Source of the DNA: an uncultured Phocaeicola sp.
GTDB taxonomy: Bacteria; Bacteroidota; Bacteroidia; Bacteroidales; Bacteroidaceae
Reading direction: 5' to 3'
DNA length: 48,817 nt
Assembly: GCA_944321335.1 (NCBI GenBank)
Contig: CALUKX010000012.1
Location: forward strand, 1-48,817
Shown: piece after piece, positions 39,899 through 48,763 of the stretch
Position numbering within the stretch: position 1 is the stretch's first letter
How the letters are laid out: each line of letters begins with the position of its first letter
Notes under the pieces: generated by a model
What the model was told of the DNA's origin: nothing
Seen by the model: the letters and a program-made list of their open reading frames with translations, nothing else
Database searches by the model: none
Position numbers and translations under genes: made by a program

Positions 39899-41200
39899 AT
39901 GAAAAGAAAATGGATAATTCCGGCAGTGATTGCAGTTGCTGCCGTCATCGTATATATAATATGTTCTTCTTCCATCCGTTCCAGTTCGGATACCCAATCC
40001 GGTCTGTCGGGTGCAGTCGACGGATATCGTCTGAACGCTCATCTGAGCAATACGGTTTCCGACTGTCCGGGTTTGCAGAAAATGGATCGTGATATCGAGC
40101 GTTTCCTGCAGAAATGGGGAATCATGGGAGCTTCGCTGGCCGTTTCACGCAACGATTCGTTGCTTTATGCAAAAGGGTACGGATGGGCCGAAGAAGAAAA
40201 AGGAGAGAAGATGGAACCCTCGCATATCCTCCGTGTAGCTTCTGTCTCGAAACTGGTTACGGCCGTAGGTATCATGAAACTTCAGGAACAGCGGAAACTG
40301 GATCTGCACGACAAGGTGTTCGGTCTGCAGGGAATCCTCAACGATACCGCCTATACGAGTGTCATTACCGACAAACGTTATTTCCGCATTACGGTAGAGG
40401 ATTTGCTCCGTCATCGGGCTGGTTTTACCAATGCACAGGGCGACCCGATGTTTGCTACACGCTACATCATGATGGGTAATAAACTGACTGCAGCACCCGA
40501 TCATGATACTTTGCTGAAAATCGTCCTGAAACGCCGGTTGCGTTACGATCCGGGTACATGGCAACGCTATTCGAATTTCGGCTACATGGTACTATCGATG
40601 GTGATAGAGAAGGTATCGGGAATGGATTATGAAACCTTCATGAAGAAGGAGGTGTTGGAGCCGGCGGGTTGCTACGATTTTGAGATTGCCGGAAACTATT
40701 ATCAGGATAAGCACGACGATGAAGTGAAGTATTACATGCACGCCAAAGCCGATCTGATTGACGAATATAACAACAGCGGCCGTCAGGTGGTACGTTGTTA
40801 CGGGGGAAGCGATGTGCAAGGCTTGGCAGGAGCCGGTGCCTGGTGCGCTTCGGCCGCCGAACTGAGCCGATTGGTCGCATCCATTGATATGGATCCGACA
40901 GTTCCCGATATCTTGAGCCGGCAGAGTGTGCGGGCTATGACAACCTATATCGGCGACAGGACGTTCCCTTTGGGATGGGCTGATATCAAAAAGAACGGAG
41001 AGTGGGTGAGAAGCGGTACCTTATCGGGAACCAGTGCTTTGGTGAAACATTATCAGGATGGTGAATGTTGGATTCTGATAACCAATACAAGTACATGGCG
41101 AGGTCCGTATTTTACCCGTGAAACAGCTGAATTGTTTGAAAATTGCCGACGCAAGTATAGTTCTAAATTTCCAAAACGGAATCTGTTTGTGGCGAATTAA
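39899..41200 (+). CDS. Class C beta-lactamase-fold serine hydrolase, membrane-anchored
   Basis: A 433-residue protein of the beta-lactamase/transpeptidase-like (class C, EstB/D-aminopeptidase type) fold. The N-terminal helix (about 6-24) lacks a good lipobox and is probably a signal anchor, with the enzyme in the periplasm. The active site is Ser115-x-x-Lys118 (VASVSKLVT), the second motif is Tyr224-Ser-Asn226 (YSNFGYMVL), and the third (HTG/KTG) is replaced by a Gly/Ser segment near 'RSGTLSGTSAL'. This suggests a penicillin-binding-like or esterase role and not a true beta-lactamase. It is monocistronic. Confidence 0.8.
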   Translation: MKRKWIIPAVIAVAAVIVYIICSSSIRSSSDTQSGLSGAVDGYRLNAHLSNTVSDCPGLQKMDRDIERFLQKWGIMGASLAVSRNDSLLYAKGYGWAEEEKGEKMEPSHILRVASVSKLVTAVGIMKLQEQRKLDLHDKVFGLQGILNDTAYTSVITDKRYFRITVEDLLRHRAGFTNAQGDPMFATRYIMMGNKLTAAPDHDTLLKIVLKRRLRYDPGTWQRYSNFGYMVLSMVIEKVSGMDYETFMKKEVLEPAGCYDFEIAGNYYQDKHDDEVKYYMHAKADLIDEYNNSGRQVVRCYGGSDVQGLAGAGAWCASAAELSRLVASIDMDPTVPDILSRQSVRAMTTYIGDRTFPLGWADIKKNGEWVRSGTLSGTSALVKHYQDGECWILITNTSTWRGPYFTRETAELFENCRRKYSSKFPKRNLFVAN

Positions 41201-41251
41201 CAACATGATGAAAGTCGAATCCATCCAATTATTGCATATCGTCGAAGAAAC

Positions 41252-41277
41252 AAACAGACGATGCGGGAAGTCTGTTT
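41252..41277 (+). terminator. Terminator of the serine hydrolase gene
   Basis: AAACAGAC (41252-41259) pairs with GTCTGTTT (41270-41277), followed by CGTTTGTTCTTTG. A perfect stem, but the T-run is interrupted. Confidence 0.5.
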
Positions 41278-41303
41278 CGTTTGTTCTTTGTTGTACGTTA
41301 CCA

Positions 41304-41801
41304 TTACAACGGTGATGGATGCGGTACGGATATATCCACAAGCAAGTCGGAAAGCAATTCGCCGGTACGATCGATAAGTCGCTTTTGATTGTTGTTGTCC
41401 GGCTCCTTGTGTATGGCTTCGATATTTCGTGTCAATTCACGCAGTTTGGTGAATGTATCAATGATGGCGATTGTGGTTTGTACGGCTTTTGGGCTTTTTA
41501 AGATAGTGGCTAGCATGTATAGTCCACCTTCTGTAAATGCTCTTGGTTCTACGGTTGATTTTTTCAGACTTTCCATCCGGTCGAAATTTTCGACCACATA
41601 CTGTTTTTCAGATACTTGCAGCACAAAACTGTATCTTTCAGGGAATTTATCAGGATTATTTCTGACCGCTTCGTTTATCCGTTTTGTTTCGACTTCGTAC
41701 AGTTCTGCCACATCCCTGTCAAGAATAACTTTTTGTCCCCGAAGTTCGATTACTCGTTCTTGCACCTCTTTTGTCCCTATTGTTTCCGGTAAGTTTTCCA
41801 T
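41304..41801 (-). CDS. ORF6N-domain DNA-binding protein
   Basis: A 165-residue protein whose first 110 residues match the ORF6N domain (related to phage KilA-N and anti-repressor N-termini): 'VIELRGQKVILDRDVAELYEVETKRINEAVRNNPDKFPERYSFVL' and 'ALTEGGLYMLATILKS'-like segment (AFTEGGLYMLATIL). The C-terminal 50 residues are polar helices. Proteins of this kind occur both in phages and as scattered single genes in Bacteroidota genomes. Nothing else phage-like is nearby, so this is probably a domesticated copy. It is single and converges on the hydrolase gene. Confidence 0.85.
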   Translation of the reverse strand: MENLPETIGTKEVQERVIELRGQKVILDRDVAELYEVETKRINEAVRNNPDKFPERYSFVLQVSEKQYVVENFDRMESLKKSTVEPRAFTEGGLYMLATILKSPKAVQTTIAIIDTFTKLRELTRNIEAIHKEPDNNNQKRLIDRTGELLSDLLVDISVPHPSPL

Positions 41802-41926
41802 ATTATTTCAGTTTATAGTATAACAATGTTTTTATTGTATAAACGCAAAGTTTTCAGAAAAGATATTTTGAATAAGATGAAAAAGATTTTTCCCCGAACT
41901 TTCTCTGCCAACTTTCCTGAAATCGT

Positions 41927-41934
41927 TATCTTTG
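41927..41934 (+). promoter_or_regulatory. -7 box of dnaB
   Basis: TATCTTTG. It contains the TTG at 41932 that would give a longer DnaB, so the ATG at 41956 is the real start, with a leader of about 15 nt. Confidence 0.6.
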
Positions 41935-41955
41935 CATCCACTAAAAAAGATTATA

Positions 41956-43527
41956 ATGGCAGAAACTAGAAGAACGACACGAGTTCCGAAATCTACCAAG
42001 ACGAAACCGGTAGATGAATACGGACACCTGCAACCGCAGGCCCCTGAACTTGAAGAGGCTGTATTGGGAGCGCTTATGATCGAGAAGGATGCTTATTCGC
42101 TGGTCAGCGAGATTCTGCGTCCCGAATCGTTCTATGAGCCTCGCCATCAGATGATTTATGCGGCGATTACCGATCTGGCTATCCAACAGAAACCGATTGA
42201 TATCCTTACCGTAACCGAACAGTTGCGTCTGCGAGGCAACTTGGAGGAAGTGGGTGGCCCGTTCTATATTTCTCAGTTGAGCGGTAAGGTCGCTTCTTCG
42301 GCACATATCGAGTATCATGCTCGTATCATTGCGCAGAAGTTTCTGGCTCGCGAGCTGATTTCGTTTACCAGCAATATCCAGACGAAGGCTTTCGACGAAA
42401 CACAGGATGTGGACGACTTGATGCAGGAAGCCGAAGGCAAGCTGTTCGAGATTTCGCAGCAGAACATGAAGAAGGATTATACGCAGATCAACCCGGTTAT
42501 CCAGGAGGCGTATGAGATGCTTCAGAAGGCTGCTGCACGTACCGACGGTTTAAGTGGTCTGGCAAGTGGTTTCCATCAACTCGACAAGATGACTTCGGGA
42601 TGGCAGAATTCCGACTTGATCATCATTGCAGCCCGTCCGGCGATGGGTAAGACGGCTTTCGTGCTTTCGATGGCGAAGAACATGGCGGTGAACAACAAGG
42701 TTCCGGTGGCTTTGTTCTCTCTTGAAATGAGCAACGTTCAGCTGGTGAATCGTCTCATCGTGAACGTTTGTGAAATCCCGGGCGAAAAAATCAAGAGTGG
42801 CCAGCTGGCTCCGTATGAATGGGGCCAGCTCGACTATAAAATCAAGGAACTGTATGATGCTCCGCTTTATGTGGACGATACGCCGTCGTTGTCGGTTTTC
42901 GAACTTCGGACCAAGGCTCGCCGTCTGGTGCGCGAGCATGATGTAAAGATTATCATCATCGACTACTTGCAGCTGATGAACGCAAGCGGTATGGCTTACG
43001 GAAGTCGTCAGGAAGAGGTCAGTACGATTTCGCGTTCGTTGAAAGGTCTGGCAAAGGAATTGAATATTCCGATTATTGCCTTGAGTCAGTTGAACCGTGG
43101 CGTGGAAAGCCGTGAAGGTATCGACGGAAAGCGTCCGCAGCTGAGTGACTTGCGTGAGTCGGGTGCCATCGAACAGGATGCCGATATGGTATGTTTCATC
43201 CATCGTCCTGAATATTATAAGATTTATGCCGACGAAAAGGGTAACGACCTTCACGGTATGGCCGAAATCATCATCGCCAAGCATCGTAACGGTGCGGTGG
43301 GTGATGTGTTGCTTCGTTTCCGTGGTGAGTTCGCCCGTTTCCAGAATCCGGACGACGATATGATCGTGCCGATGCCGGGCGAAGAAAAGGCAGCTCCGGT
43401 TCTCCGTTCGAAGATGAACAATGGAGGCGGACAGGATTTCGTGCCGCCGCCACCTCCTCCTCCGGTAGAAGATATGCCGCAGCCCGCCAATCCGTTCGGC
43501 GGCCCGGTGAACGAGGTCCCGTTCTGA
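41956..43527 (+). CDS. dnaB: Replicative DNA helicase DnaB
   Basis: A 523-residue hexameric replicative helicase from the ATG at 41956 (MAETRRTTRVPK). The N-terminal collar domain ('PELEEAVLGALMIEKDAY') is followed by the RecA-like motor with Walker A ARPAMGKT (GKT at 231-233), 'FSLEMS', 'IIIDYLQLM' (Walker B) and the 'QLNRGVE.R' and 'LSDLRESGAIEQDAD' motifs. The C-terminal tail of about 40 residues is Gly/Pro-rich with seven consecutive prolines, a common disordered extension in Bacteroidota. It unwinds DNA ahead of the replication fork. It is transcribed alone and ends at a strong terminator. Confidence 0.97.
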   Translation: MAETRRTTRVPKSTKTKPVDEYGHLQPQAPELEEAVLGALMIEKDAYSLVSEILRPESFYEPRHQMIYAAITDLAIQQKPIDILTVTEQLRLRGNLEEVGGPFYISQLSGKVASSAHIEYHARIIAQKFLARELISFTSNIQTKAFDETQDVDDLMQEAEGKLFEISQQNMKKDYTQINPVIQEAYEMLQKAAARTDGLSGLASGFHQLDKMTSGWQNSDLIIIAARPAMGKTAFVLSMAKNMAVNNKVPVALFSLEMSNVQLVNRLIVNVCEIPGEKIKSGQLAPYEWGQLDYKIKELYDAPLYVDDTPSLSVFELRTKARRLVREHDVKIIIIDYLQLMNASGMAYGSRQEEVSTISRSLKGLAKELNIPIIALSQLNRGVESREGIDGKRPQLSDLRESGAIEQDADMVCFIHRPEYYKIYADEKGNDLHGMAEIIIAKHRNGAVGDVLLRFRGEFARFQNPDDDMIVPMPGEEKAAPVLRSKMNNGGGQDFVPPPPPPPVEDMPQPANPFGGPVNEVPF

Positions 43528-43570
43528 TAACTAGATACTTGGAAAATATTTTTTCAATTTTTTTGATATT

Positions 43571-43618
43571 TCCCCTTATCAGATTGTTCTAACATGGACA
43601 GCTGATAAGGGGATTTTT
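43571..43618 (+). terminator. Terminator of dnaB
   Basis: TCCCCTTATCAG (43571-43582) is the exact reverse complement of CTGATAAGGGGA (43602-43613), followed by five T. Confidence 0.85.
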
Positions 43619-43642
43619 CATATCATGATAAAAGGATATAAT

Positions 43643-43678
43643 TTAGGCTGCCCCAAAAGAATTATAGGGACAGCCTAA
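43643..43678 (-). terminator. Terminator of the susCD operon
   Basis: On the reverse strand TTAGGCTG (43678-43671) pairs with CAGCCTAA (43650-43643) with additional CCC/GGG pairs inside. It lies about 30 nt after the susD stop. Confidence 0.6.
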
Positions 43679-43710
43679 TTATAGTTAAGAGAAAATGGAT
43701 TTGTTGTATG

Positions 43711-45114
43711 TTAATAGTTTTGAGTCAGTGATTTATTGTACAGCACTGCATTCTGTGGGAATGGGAAAACCCATAACGGCGAATTCGGACCAATGGAATA
43801 TGTACCGTATTTACCCAAATCGCGGGTAATTGTTTCAGCATATTCTGATTCGGAGTTCCAACGTTTGCGGTCACAGAAGTTTTCGATGGTGTTAAGGAAT
43901 TCCAGACGTTTGGCATCCTGGAGCATTTTCATGGCTTGTTTTTCAGTTAGGCCTGAAGCTTGAGATGCAAATGGGGTATAGTTTTCTACGCGTACTGCAC
44001 GTACACGGTCCACTTGAGCCAGACCACCTTGGATATTTCCTAGGCGAATCATACATTCTGCAGCCACATAATACATGGTTTCTGCACGTATTCCCCATAC
44101 ATTCCAACGAATATCACTTACCTGGCATTGTAGGGAACCTTCAGGGAGTTCTGCATAAGGAGTGTCCCATGCTGGTCCGTAAGCATAGCAATAATTCATG
44201 AGATAATCGTTCGGTTCGATAAGAGCAGCCATTTCCGGACTAATGCAACAGCCATAGAAATCGCCTAAGTTTGAGTTATTACTCCACAACAGATAATAAT
44301 TGTTAGCTGCTGTTTCGTTGAGAGTCCATGTACCTGTTTCCATGATGGTAGAACGGTCTTCCAACTTGTTGTTCACACCAAGAGCAAGGTTGGCATACTT
44401 CAAGGCTTCTTCATAACGTTTCATTTGGAAGAGAATACGGGCGCGGACTCCGTAGCCGAAGTCAAGGCCGAATCGGCATGGAGTGGAAACGTGTTCTTGG
44501 ATAAGGCCTGCGAGGACTTCATCGCTACAATCCTGAAGCATGCAGTCGTATACTTCAGCTATGGTACGTTTTGTTTTTTCTTCACTTACATTCGTATTGT
44601 CGACGTACGGAATACCACCTAATTGTGAAGCTGTAGATTCGTCATATTGTTGGGCATAGGTATTGACAAGTAGGAAATGGTACCAAGCACGGAGCACATG
44701 GGCCTCAGCTATGATTTGTGTGCGCTTTCTGTCGTCTCCAGTTGCATCGGGAGCCTTTGATATGATAACGTTCATGTAGTTGATAAGACTGTACAGCTCT
44801 TCGTAGAAGTAACTGGATGTTGTTAGGTCAGCACGGTCTACCTTCTCGTCATAAGTGATATAGGCATAAATCAGGCTGTTAGGATTTGCCATATATTCTG
44901 CCAGACCTTCCCAGTTGGTATACATGTTATTGCATAGGATTTCATAGTTATTGTTCTCTAACGTGATGATAGGGCGCTGGTTGAGGAGCGTTTCCAGGTC
45001 ATCTACTGTATCCAGAGTGGTCATGCCTTTAGGCACAATATCCAGTTTGCTCTCGCATGCTGTCATGCAGAGTAGGATAACCATTGCTAATAAGCTATAT
45101 ATTTTCTGTTTCAT
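43711..45114 (-). CDS. SusD/RagB-family outer-membrane lipoprotein
   Basis: A 467-residue lipoprotein with a lipobox Cys20 (MTAC) and the N-terminal SusD segment 'LDIVPKGMTTLDTVDDLETLLN'. Helical TPR-like features include 'VLRAWYHFLLVNTYAQQYD' (the RAxxY motif) and 'GYGVRARILFQMKRYEEALKYANLAL'. The C-terminal part has the large loops typical of ligand binding. It forms a lid over the SusC channel and captures a nutrient, usually a glycan or peptide. It starts 11 nt after susC. It is the last gene of the visible operon, and no enzyme follows before the terminator. Confidence 0.93.
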   Translation of the reverse strand: MKQKIYSLLAMVILLCMTACESKLDIVPKGMTTLDTVDDLETLLNQRPIITLENNNYEILCNNMYTNWEGLAEYMANPNSLIYAYITYDEKVDRADLTTSSYFYEELYSLINYMNVIISKAPDATGDDRKRTQIIAEAHVLRAWYHFLLVNTYAQQYDESTASQLGGIPYVDNTNVSEEKTKRTIAEVYDCMLQDCSDEVLAGLIQEHVSTPCRFGLDFGYGVRARILFQMKRYEEALKYANLALGVNNKLEDRSTIMETGTWTLNETAANNYYLLWSNNSNLGDFYGCCISPEMAALIEPNDYLMNYCYAYGPAWDTPYAELPEGSLQCQVSDIRWNVWGIRAETMYYVAAECMIRLGNIQGGLAQVDRVRAVRVENYTPFASQASGLTEKQAMKMLQDAKRLEFLNTIENFCDRKRWNSESEYAETITRDLGKYGTYSIGPNSPLWVFPFPQNAVLYNKSLTQNY

Positions 45115-45125
45115 TGTTCGTCATT

Positions 45126-48100
45126 TTAGAGGTTAAAGAATACACTCATGGTATAACTGCGAGGTACAGTATTAAAGTTGGTGCCGCTTACCGGATTGAC
45201 GGCTTCAGGATCTAGTCCGAGACTGTTGCGTGCCCATGTGCAGACATTGTTGATTTGGAAACGGAGACGCAAGTCGTTCAATCCGATAGCCTTGCAGATA
45301 CTCTTGTCGAAGTTATAGCCTAACACGATGTTGCGGAGCTTGACGTATCCTGCATGTTCGATATTGGTATTACGATAGATGCCATCTGTTGTGTTGACAT
45401 AATGGATTTGCATATATCCGTTTGCCGGCATGTCCTTGTTGCCTTCCCAGTACTCCAATGCGTCTTTTGATATCGCACCGAAACCGAATGTTGCTTTATA
45501 TCCGGATGCGCTTCCAATATTGCTGCTCCATGCATCGTTGCGGGTACGCATGTAATGTCCTCCGTGGAAGTTGAACATAGCAGACAGCGTGAAGCCTTGC
45601 CAAGTGATTTCAGGTGTGATGGCTCCACTGATAGTCGGTGTATAAGTGCCGGAGAAAATAGCGTCTTCTTGAGTGAAGTTTGCGCTTCGGATTGATTCGG
45701 TATGTATTTCTCCATTCTTGTCTTTCCATCCCAAGAAATATGTTCCGTCCTGTTCAACGAGTCCTGCATAGTCAATAGAGAAGAGTGAGTTGAGAGGATA
45801 TCCTTCGTGGAGTGACATGGTAAGATGTTCATATCCTGATTCTGGATAGTGGGATACCTTTGTCACCTTGTTCTTGTTGTATGCCAGATTGAATCCGAGG
45901 TTGATACCCAATTGGCTGCGTTTGCGTGCCCGTAGAATGTCGCCGTTCAGTTGCAGTTCTACACCTTTGTTGGTCATCTCTCCACTGTTGATGGTAAGAG
46001 AAGTCCATCCGGTAGTCGGGTCAAGATCGGTATTGGTCAGCAAGTCACTTCCGTTCTTCTTGTAGAAGTCCAAAGAACCGTTCAGGCGATAGTCAAACAA
46101 GCTGAAGTCGATACCTGCATTCCAGGTCTTTGTCTTTTCCCAGCGCAAGTGGTCATTCGGAGGGGTCTGTAGACTACCCATATTTCCTCCGTTATAGATA
46201 TTGGTACCGATGCTCGCAGTCAGATAAGATGATACAGACGAATCGATATTACCAGTAAGGCCGAAGCTAGCACGAAGTTTCAGAATATCGACCCATTCAA
46301 TCGGTTTCATGAATGCTTCGTTGTGCATGTTCCAACTTGCGCCTACAGACCATAACGGGCGTCCACGGAATTCCGGATCGGTACCGAAGAGGTCGGTACG
46401 GTCTACACGATAGGATGCGAAAAGACTGTATAGTTTGTTATATACGTAGTTGGCAGTAAAGTAGTAAGAATAGTATCTGTGCAGTACATCGGATGTGTCG
46501 AAGTTGCTTGGTGCGCCATAAACAGGGTAGTTGCTTCCCAATACACCGGTTGTCGGGTTGTTGATGTGTTGCCAGTCAGTCAATAGGTTTTGGTTTGTCT
46601 GTGTTTGGTCATTGTAGCCATACATGAGATTGCTGTCGGTTGTAGTGTGTGTCTGGCGGTATTCAAAACCAGCAAGAACGTCGATGGCATGTGCACCGAA
46701 TTCGCGTGCATATTGTGTTTGGGCACGGAATGTATAGAACTGGCTGTTTGTGTTATAGGTAGACAACAGGTCGCCGTTAGGTATTGCATGGTTGACTTGT
46801 GTGTTGACAACTTCCATCATACCTAGATACGGATCGAACCAGTCGGTGTTCGGATCTGCAAAAGCTGCATCCCAGTCAAAATTCGGGTCCATTACCCATT
46901 CTGCTGTTTGAGTTGCTGTTGTGTACAGATTGTAAATGCTACGCATGAAATGAGATTCATTGTTGTATCGTGTTTGTGAACGGGAATTGATATCCTCATA
47001 TTGGAATTGAGCTTGTGCTGTCCAACCTTTTACCGGCAGTTTGAAAAGCGTCTTCACATTCGTGCGGATATTTGTATAACGGTACTTGTTGAAGTTATAT
47101 CCCATTTCATCAACGAGGTTGTAAGTTGGGTCTTTCAGCTCATAAACAGCGTCATTGAAGACTTCTTCACCCGGATATACATCTGCTTCCATGCGAGCAA
47201 GCGATCCGTCGGCATTATACATGCTCTCATAGTTCATGAAGGAGTTGATTCCGTTGTAAGTCGTGCTGGCATGTGATTTTGAACGGTTGCTGAGCACATT
47301 GAAACCGAATGACATGTCCCACCATTTTGTTACCTTCAAATCTCCGTTATAAGAGAAAGCCAGGGAATTTTCATTTTCTTTCTGGGCACCCATGTTGCTG
47401 CCCATATAGTTGACAACGATGCTTGAACTCAGACTTTTACCTTTTACACGAATACCGAGGTTGTATTGGTGGTTGATTTTTGTACGGTCATGTACATTCT
47501 GCCATTCCTTACGGTAATCGTTCTGACTCCATTTGTTGAGGGTCGCGTTGAGGTCGGAATCACTCAGTTTTCCCTGGTAATTCTGCAACAGCAGGCGCAT
47601 GACCTGAGACTGGCTGGAGATTCGTCCGTTGTTTGCATATTCAATCTGTTCCTGGATGAGGCTGGGATCTTCATTCAGCATTGCATTGAAGTTATACTTC
47701 TCAAGTGCAATGATATCGGCAGCTGTTGCCCAGTTGTAGTTGTCGTAGTTCTGTTTTTCACTGATTACAAGGTCTGCATTGAAATCAATGGACAGGCGGT
47801 CTTCCTGAGCTCGTTTGGTAGAAATGACAATGACACCGTTTGAAGCTCTTGCACCATAGATGGCAGCAGCTGCAGCATCTTTCAGTACAGTGATGTTATC
47901 TATATCATAAGGATTTATAGTGCTTAATCCACCTTCTATCGGAAGTCCATCGACTACAATCAACGGACTGGTACGTGCCTCGAAAGTACCTATACCACGG
48001 ATAGACAAAGCATCCTCACCGGTCTTGTTTTGGTCAGTGCTGACTGTCACCAGGCCAGGAATACGTCCTTCCAGGTTGGATGTGATATCACCCGTATACC

Positions 48101-48548
48101 GGCTGTCCATTTCTTCACTGTTGATTAGTTGGTAAGATCCTGTAGCATTTTCACGTTTGATGTTCTGGTATCCGGTAACGATGACTTCATCCATGACGGT
48201 TACATCGGGTTCCATCTTGACCCGGATGTACTTGGTGTTTGCCGGAATAACCATAGTCTGTGTCTTCATTCCGATGTAGGAGATAATTATGGTAGGATTC
48301 TTAGTCTTGGCTATAAAGGAGAAATTTCCATCGACGTCGGTAATTGTTCTCATTTGTGTACCTTGTATCCGTACCGAAGCTCCAACCAACGGCTCGTCGT
48401 TCTCGTCAAGAATTGTTCCGACAATTGTTTTTTGCTCGATGTTTTTTATCTCTTGAGCAATAGGCTTCCCCGATTCCGTTTGTGCTATTGCCGGCAATGG
48501 AAGTAAGACAGCCCATAATCCGATAAAATAATAAGCTAAATGTTTCAT
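45126..48548 (-). CDS. SusC/RagA-family TonB-dependent outer-membrane transporter
   Basis: A 1140-residue transporter. A signal peptide (cleavage near AIAQ, residue 20-23) is followed by a carboxypeptidase-regulatory-like domain (about 40-115, 'TIVGTILDENDEPLVGASVRI'), a TonB-box-like MDEVIVTG (119-126) and the plug domain with LSIRGIGT, VVDGLPI and 'NITVLKDAAAAAIYGARASN'. The 22-strand barrel ends with Phe-Asn-Leu. It imports a substrate delivered by SusD using TonB energy. No regulator (hybrid two-component system, ECF/anti-sigma pair or SusR) and no glycoside hydrolase is in view on the minus-strand side. The N-terminal side beyond 48548 contains only 270 bases of the window. Confidence 0.95.
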   Translation of the reverse strand: MKHLAYYFIGLWAVLLPLPAIAQTESGKPIAQEIKNIEQKTIVGTILDENDEPLVGASVRIQGTQMRTITDVDGNFSFIAKTKNPTIIISYIGMKTQTMVIPANTKYIRVKMEPDVTVMDEVIVTGYQNIKRENATGSYQLINSEEMDSRYTGDITSNLEGRIPGLVTVSTDQNKTGEDALSIRGIGTFEARTSPLIVVDGLPIEGGLSTINPYDIDNITVLKDAAAAAIYGARASNGVIVISTKRAQEDRLSIDFNADLVISEKQNYDNYNWATAADIIALEKYNFNAMLNEDPSLIQEQIEYANNGRISSQSQVMRLLLQNYQGKLSDSDLNATLNKWSQNDYRKEWQNVHDRTKINHQYNLGIRVKGKSLSSSIVVNYMGSNMGAQKENENSLAFSYNGDLKVTKWWDMSFGFNVLSNRSKSHASTTYNGINSFMNYESMYNADGSLARMEADVYPGEEVFNDAVYELKDPTYNLVDEMGYNFNKYRYTNIRTNVKTLFKLPVKGWTAQAQFQYEDINSRSQTRYNNESHFMRSIYNLYTTATQTAEWVMDPNFDWDAAFADPNTDWFDPYLGMMEVVNTQVNHAIPNGDLLSTYNTNSQFYTFRAQTQYAREFGAHAIDVLAGFEYRQTHTTTDSNLMYGYNDQTQTNQNLLTDWQHINNPTTGVLGSNYPVYGAPSNFDTSDVLHRYYSYYFTANYVYNKLYSLFASYRVDRTDLFGTDPEFRGRPLWSVGASWNMHNEAFMKPIEWVDILKLRASFGLTGNIDSSVSSYLTASIGTNIYNGGNMGSLQTPPNDHLRWEKTKTWNAGIDFSLFDYRLNGSLDFYKKNGSDLLTNTDLDPTTGWTSLTINSGEMTNKGVELQLNGDILRARKRSQLGINLGFNLAYNKNKVTKVSHYPESGYEHLTMSLHEGYPLNSLFSIDYAGLVEQDGTYFLGWKDKNGEIHTESIRSANFTQEDAIFSGTYTPTISGAITPEITWQGFTLSAMFNFHGGHYMRTRNDAWSSNIGSASGYKATFGFGAISKDALEYWEGNKDMPANGYMQIHYVNTTDGIYRNTNIEHAGYVKLRNIVLGYNFDKSICKAIGLNDLRLRFQINNVCTWARNSLGLDPEAVNPVSGTNFNTVPRSYTMSVFFNL

Positions 48549-48690
48549 GTAGCTAGTGATTTTGTTTATAATTAATGTTAGTTGCTTGTACTGATTGTTG
48601 ATATTATTTGAAGTCTGATTATTTGTCTATGCGTATGGATGATTTAGTTTTATTGTCTAGTCAGAAAAATTACTATGCTCCTCAGCTTTG

Positions 48691-48763
48691 ATATACAGAA
48701 AATGTTCCCGAATGAAATTCAGGCATGTTCAGTTTTAAAAAGGGATATTCAGTAAATGTTCCC
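48691..48763. promoter_or_regulatory. Two 19-bp direct repeats upstream of susC
   Basis: ATATaCAGaAAATGTTCCC (48691-48709) and ATATtCAGtAAATGTTCCC (48745-48763) agree in 17 of 19 positions and start 54 bp apart, about five helical turns. They lie 143-215 bp upstream of the susC start. They fit a regulator-binding site, with the core AAATGTTCCC. No TAnnTTTG box is seen for susC, so an activator or ECF sigma factor may be needed. Confidence 0.45.

Noticed and set aside
39899-41200. Antibiotic-resistance beta-lactamase
   Set aside because: The Ser-x-x-Lys and Tyr-Ser-Asn motifs are those of the general class C fold, but the third KTG-like motif is not clear and the protein is membrane-anchored; a resistance role is not supported.
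41304-41801. Prophage remnant around the ORF6N gene
   Set aside because: No integrase, capsid, terminase, attachment-site duplication or change in base composition accompanies it; ORF6N genes occur singly in this phylum.
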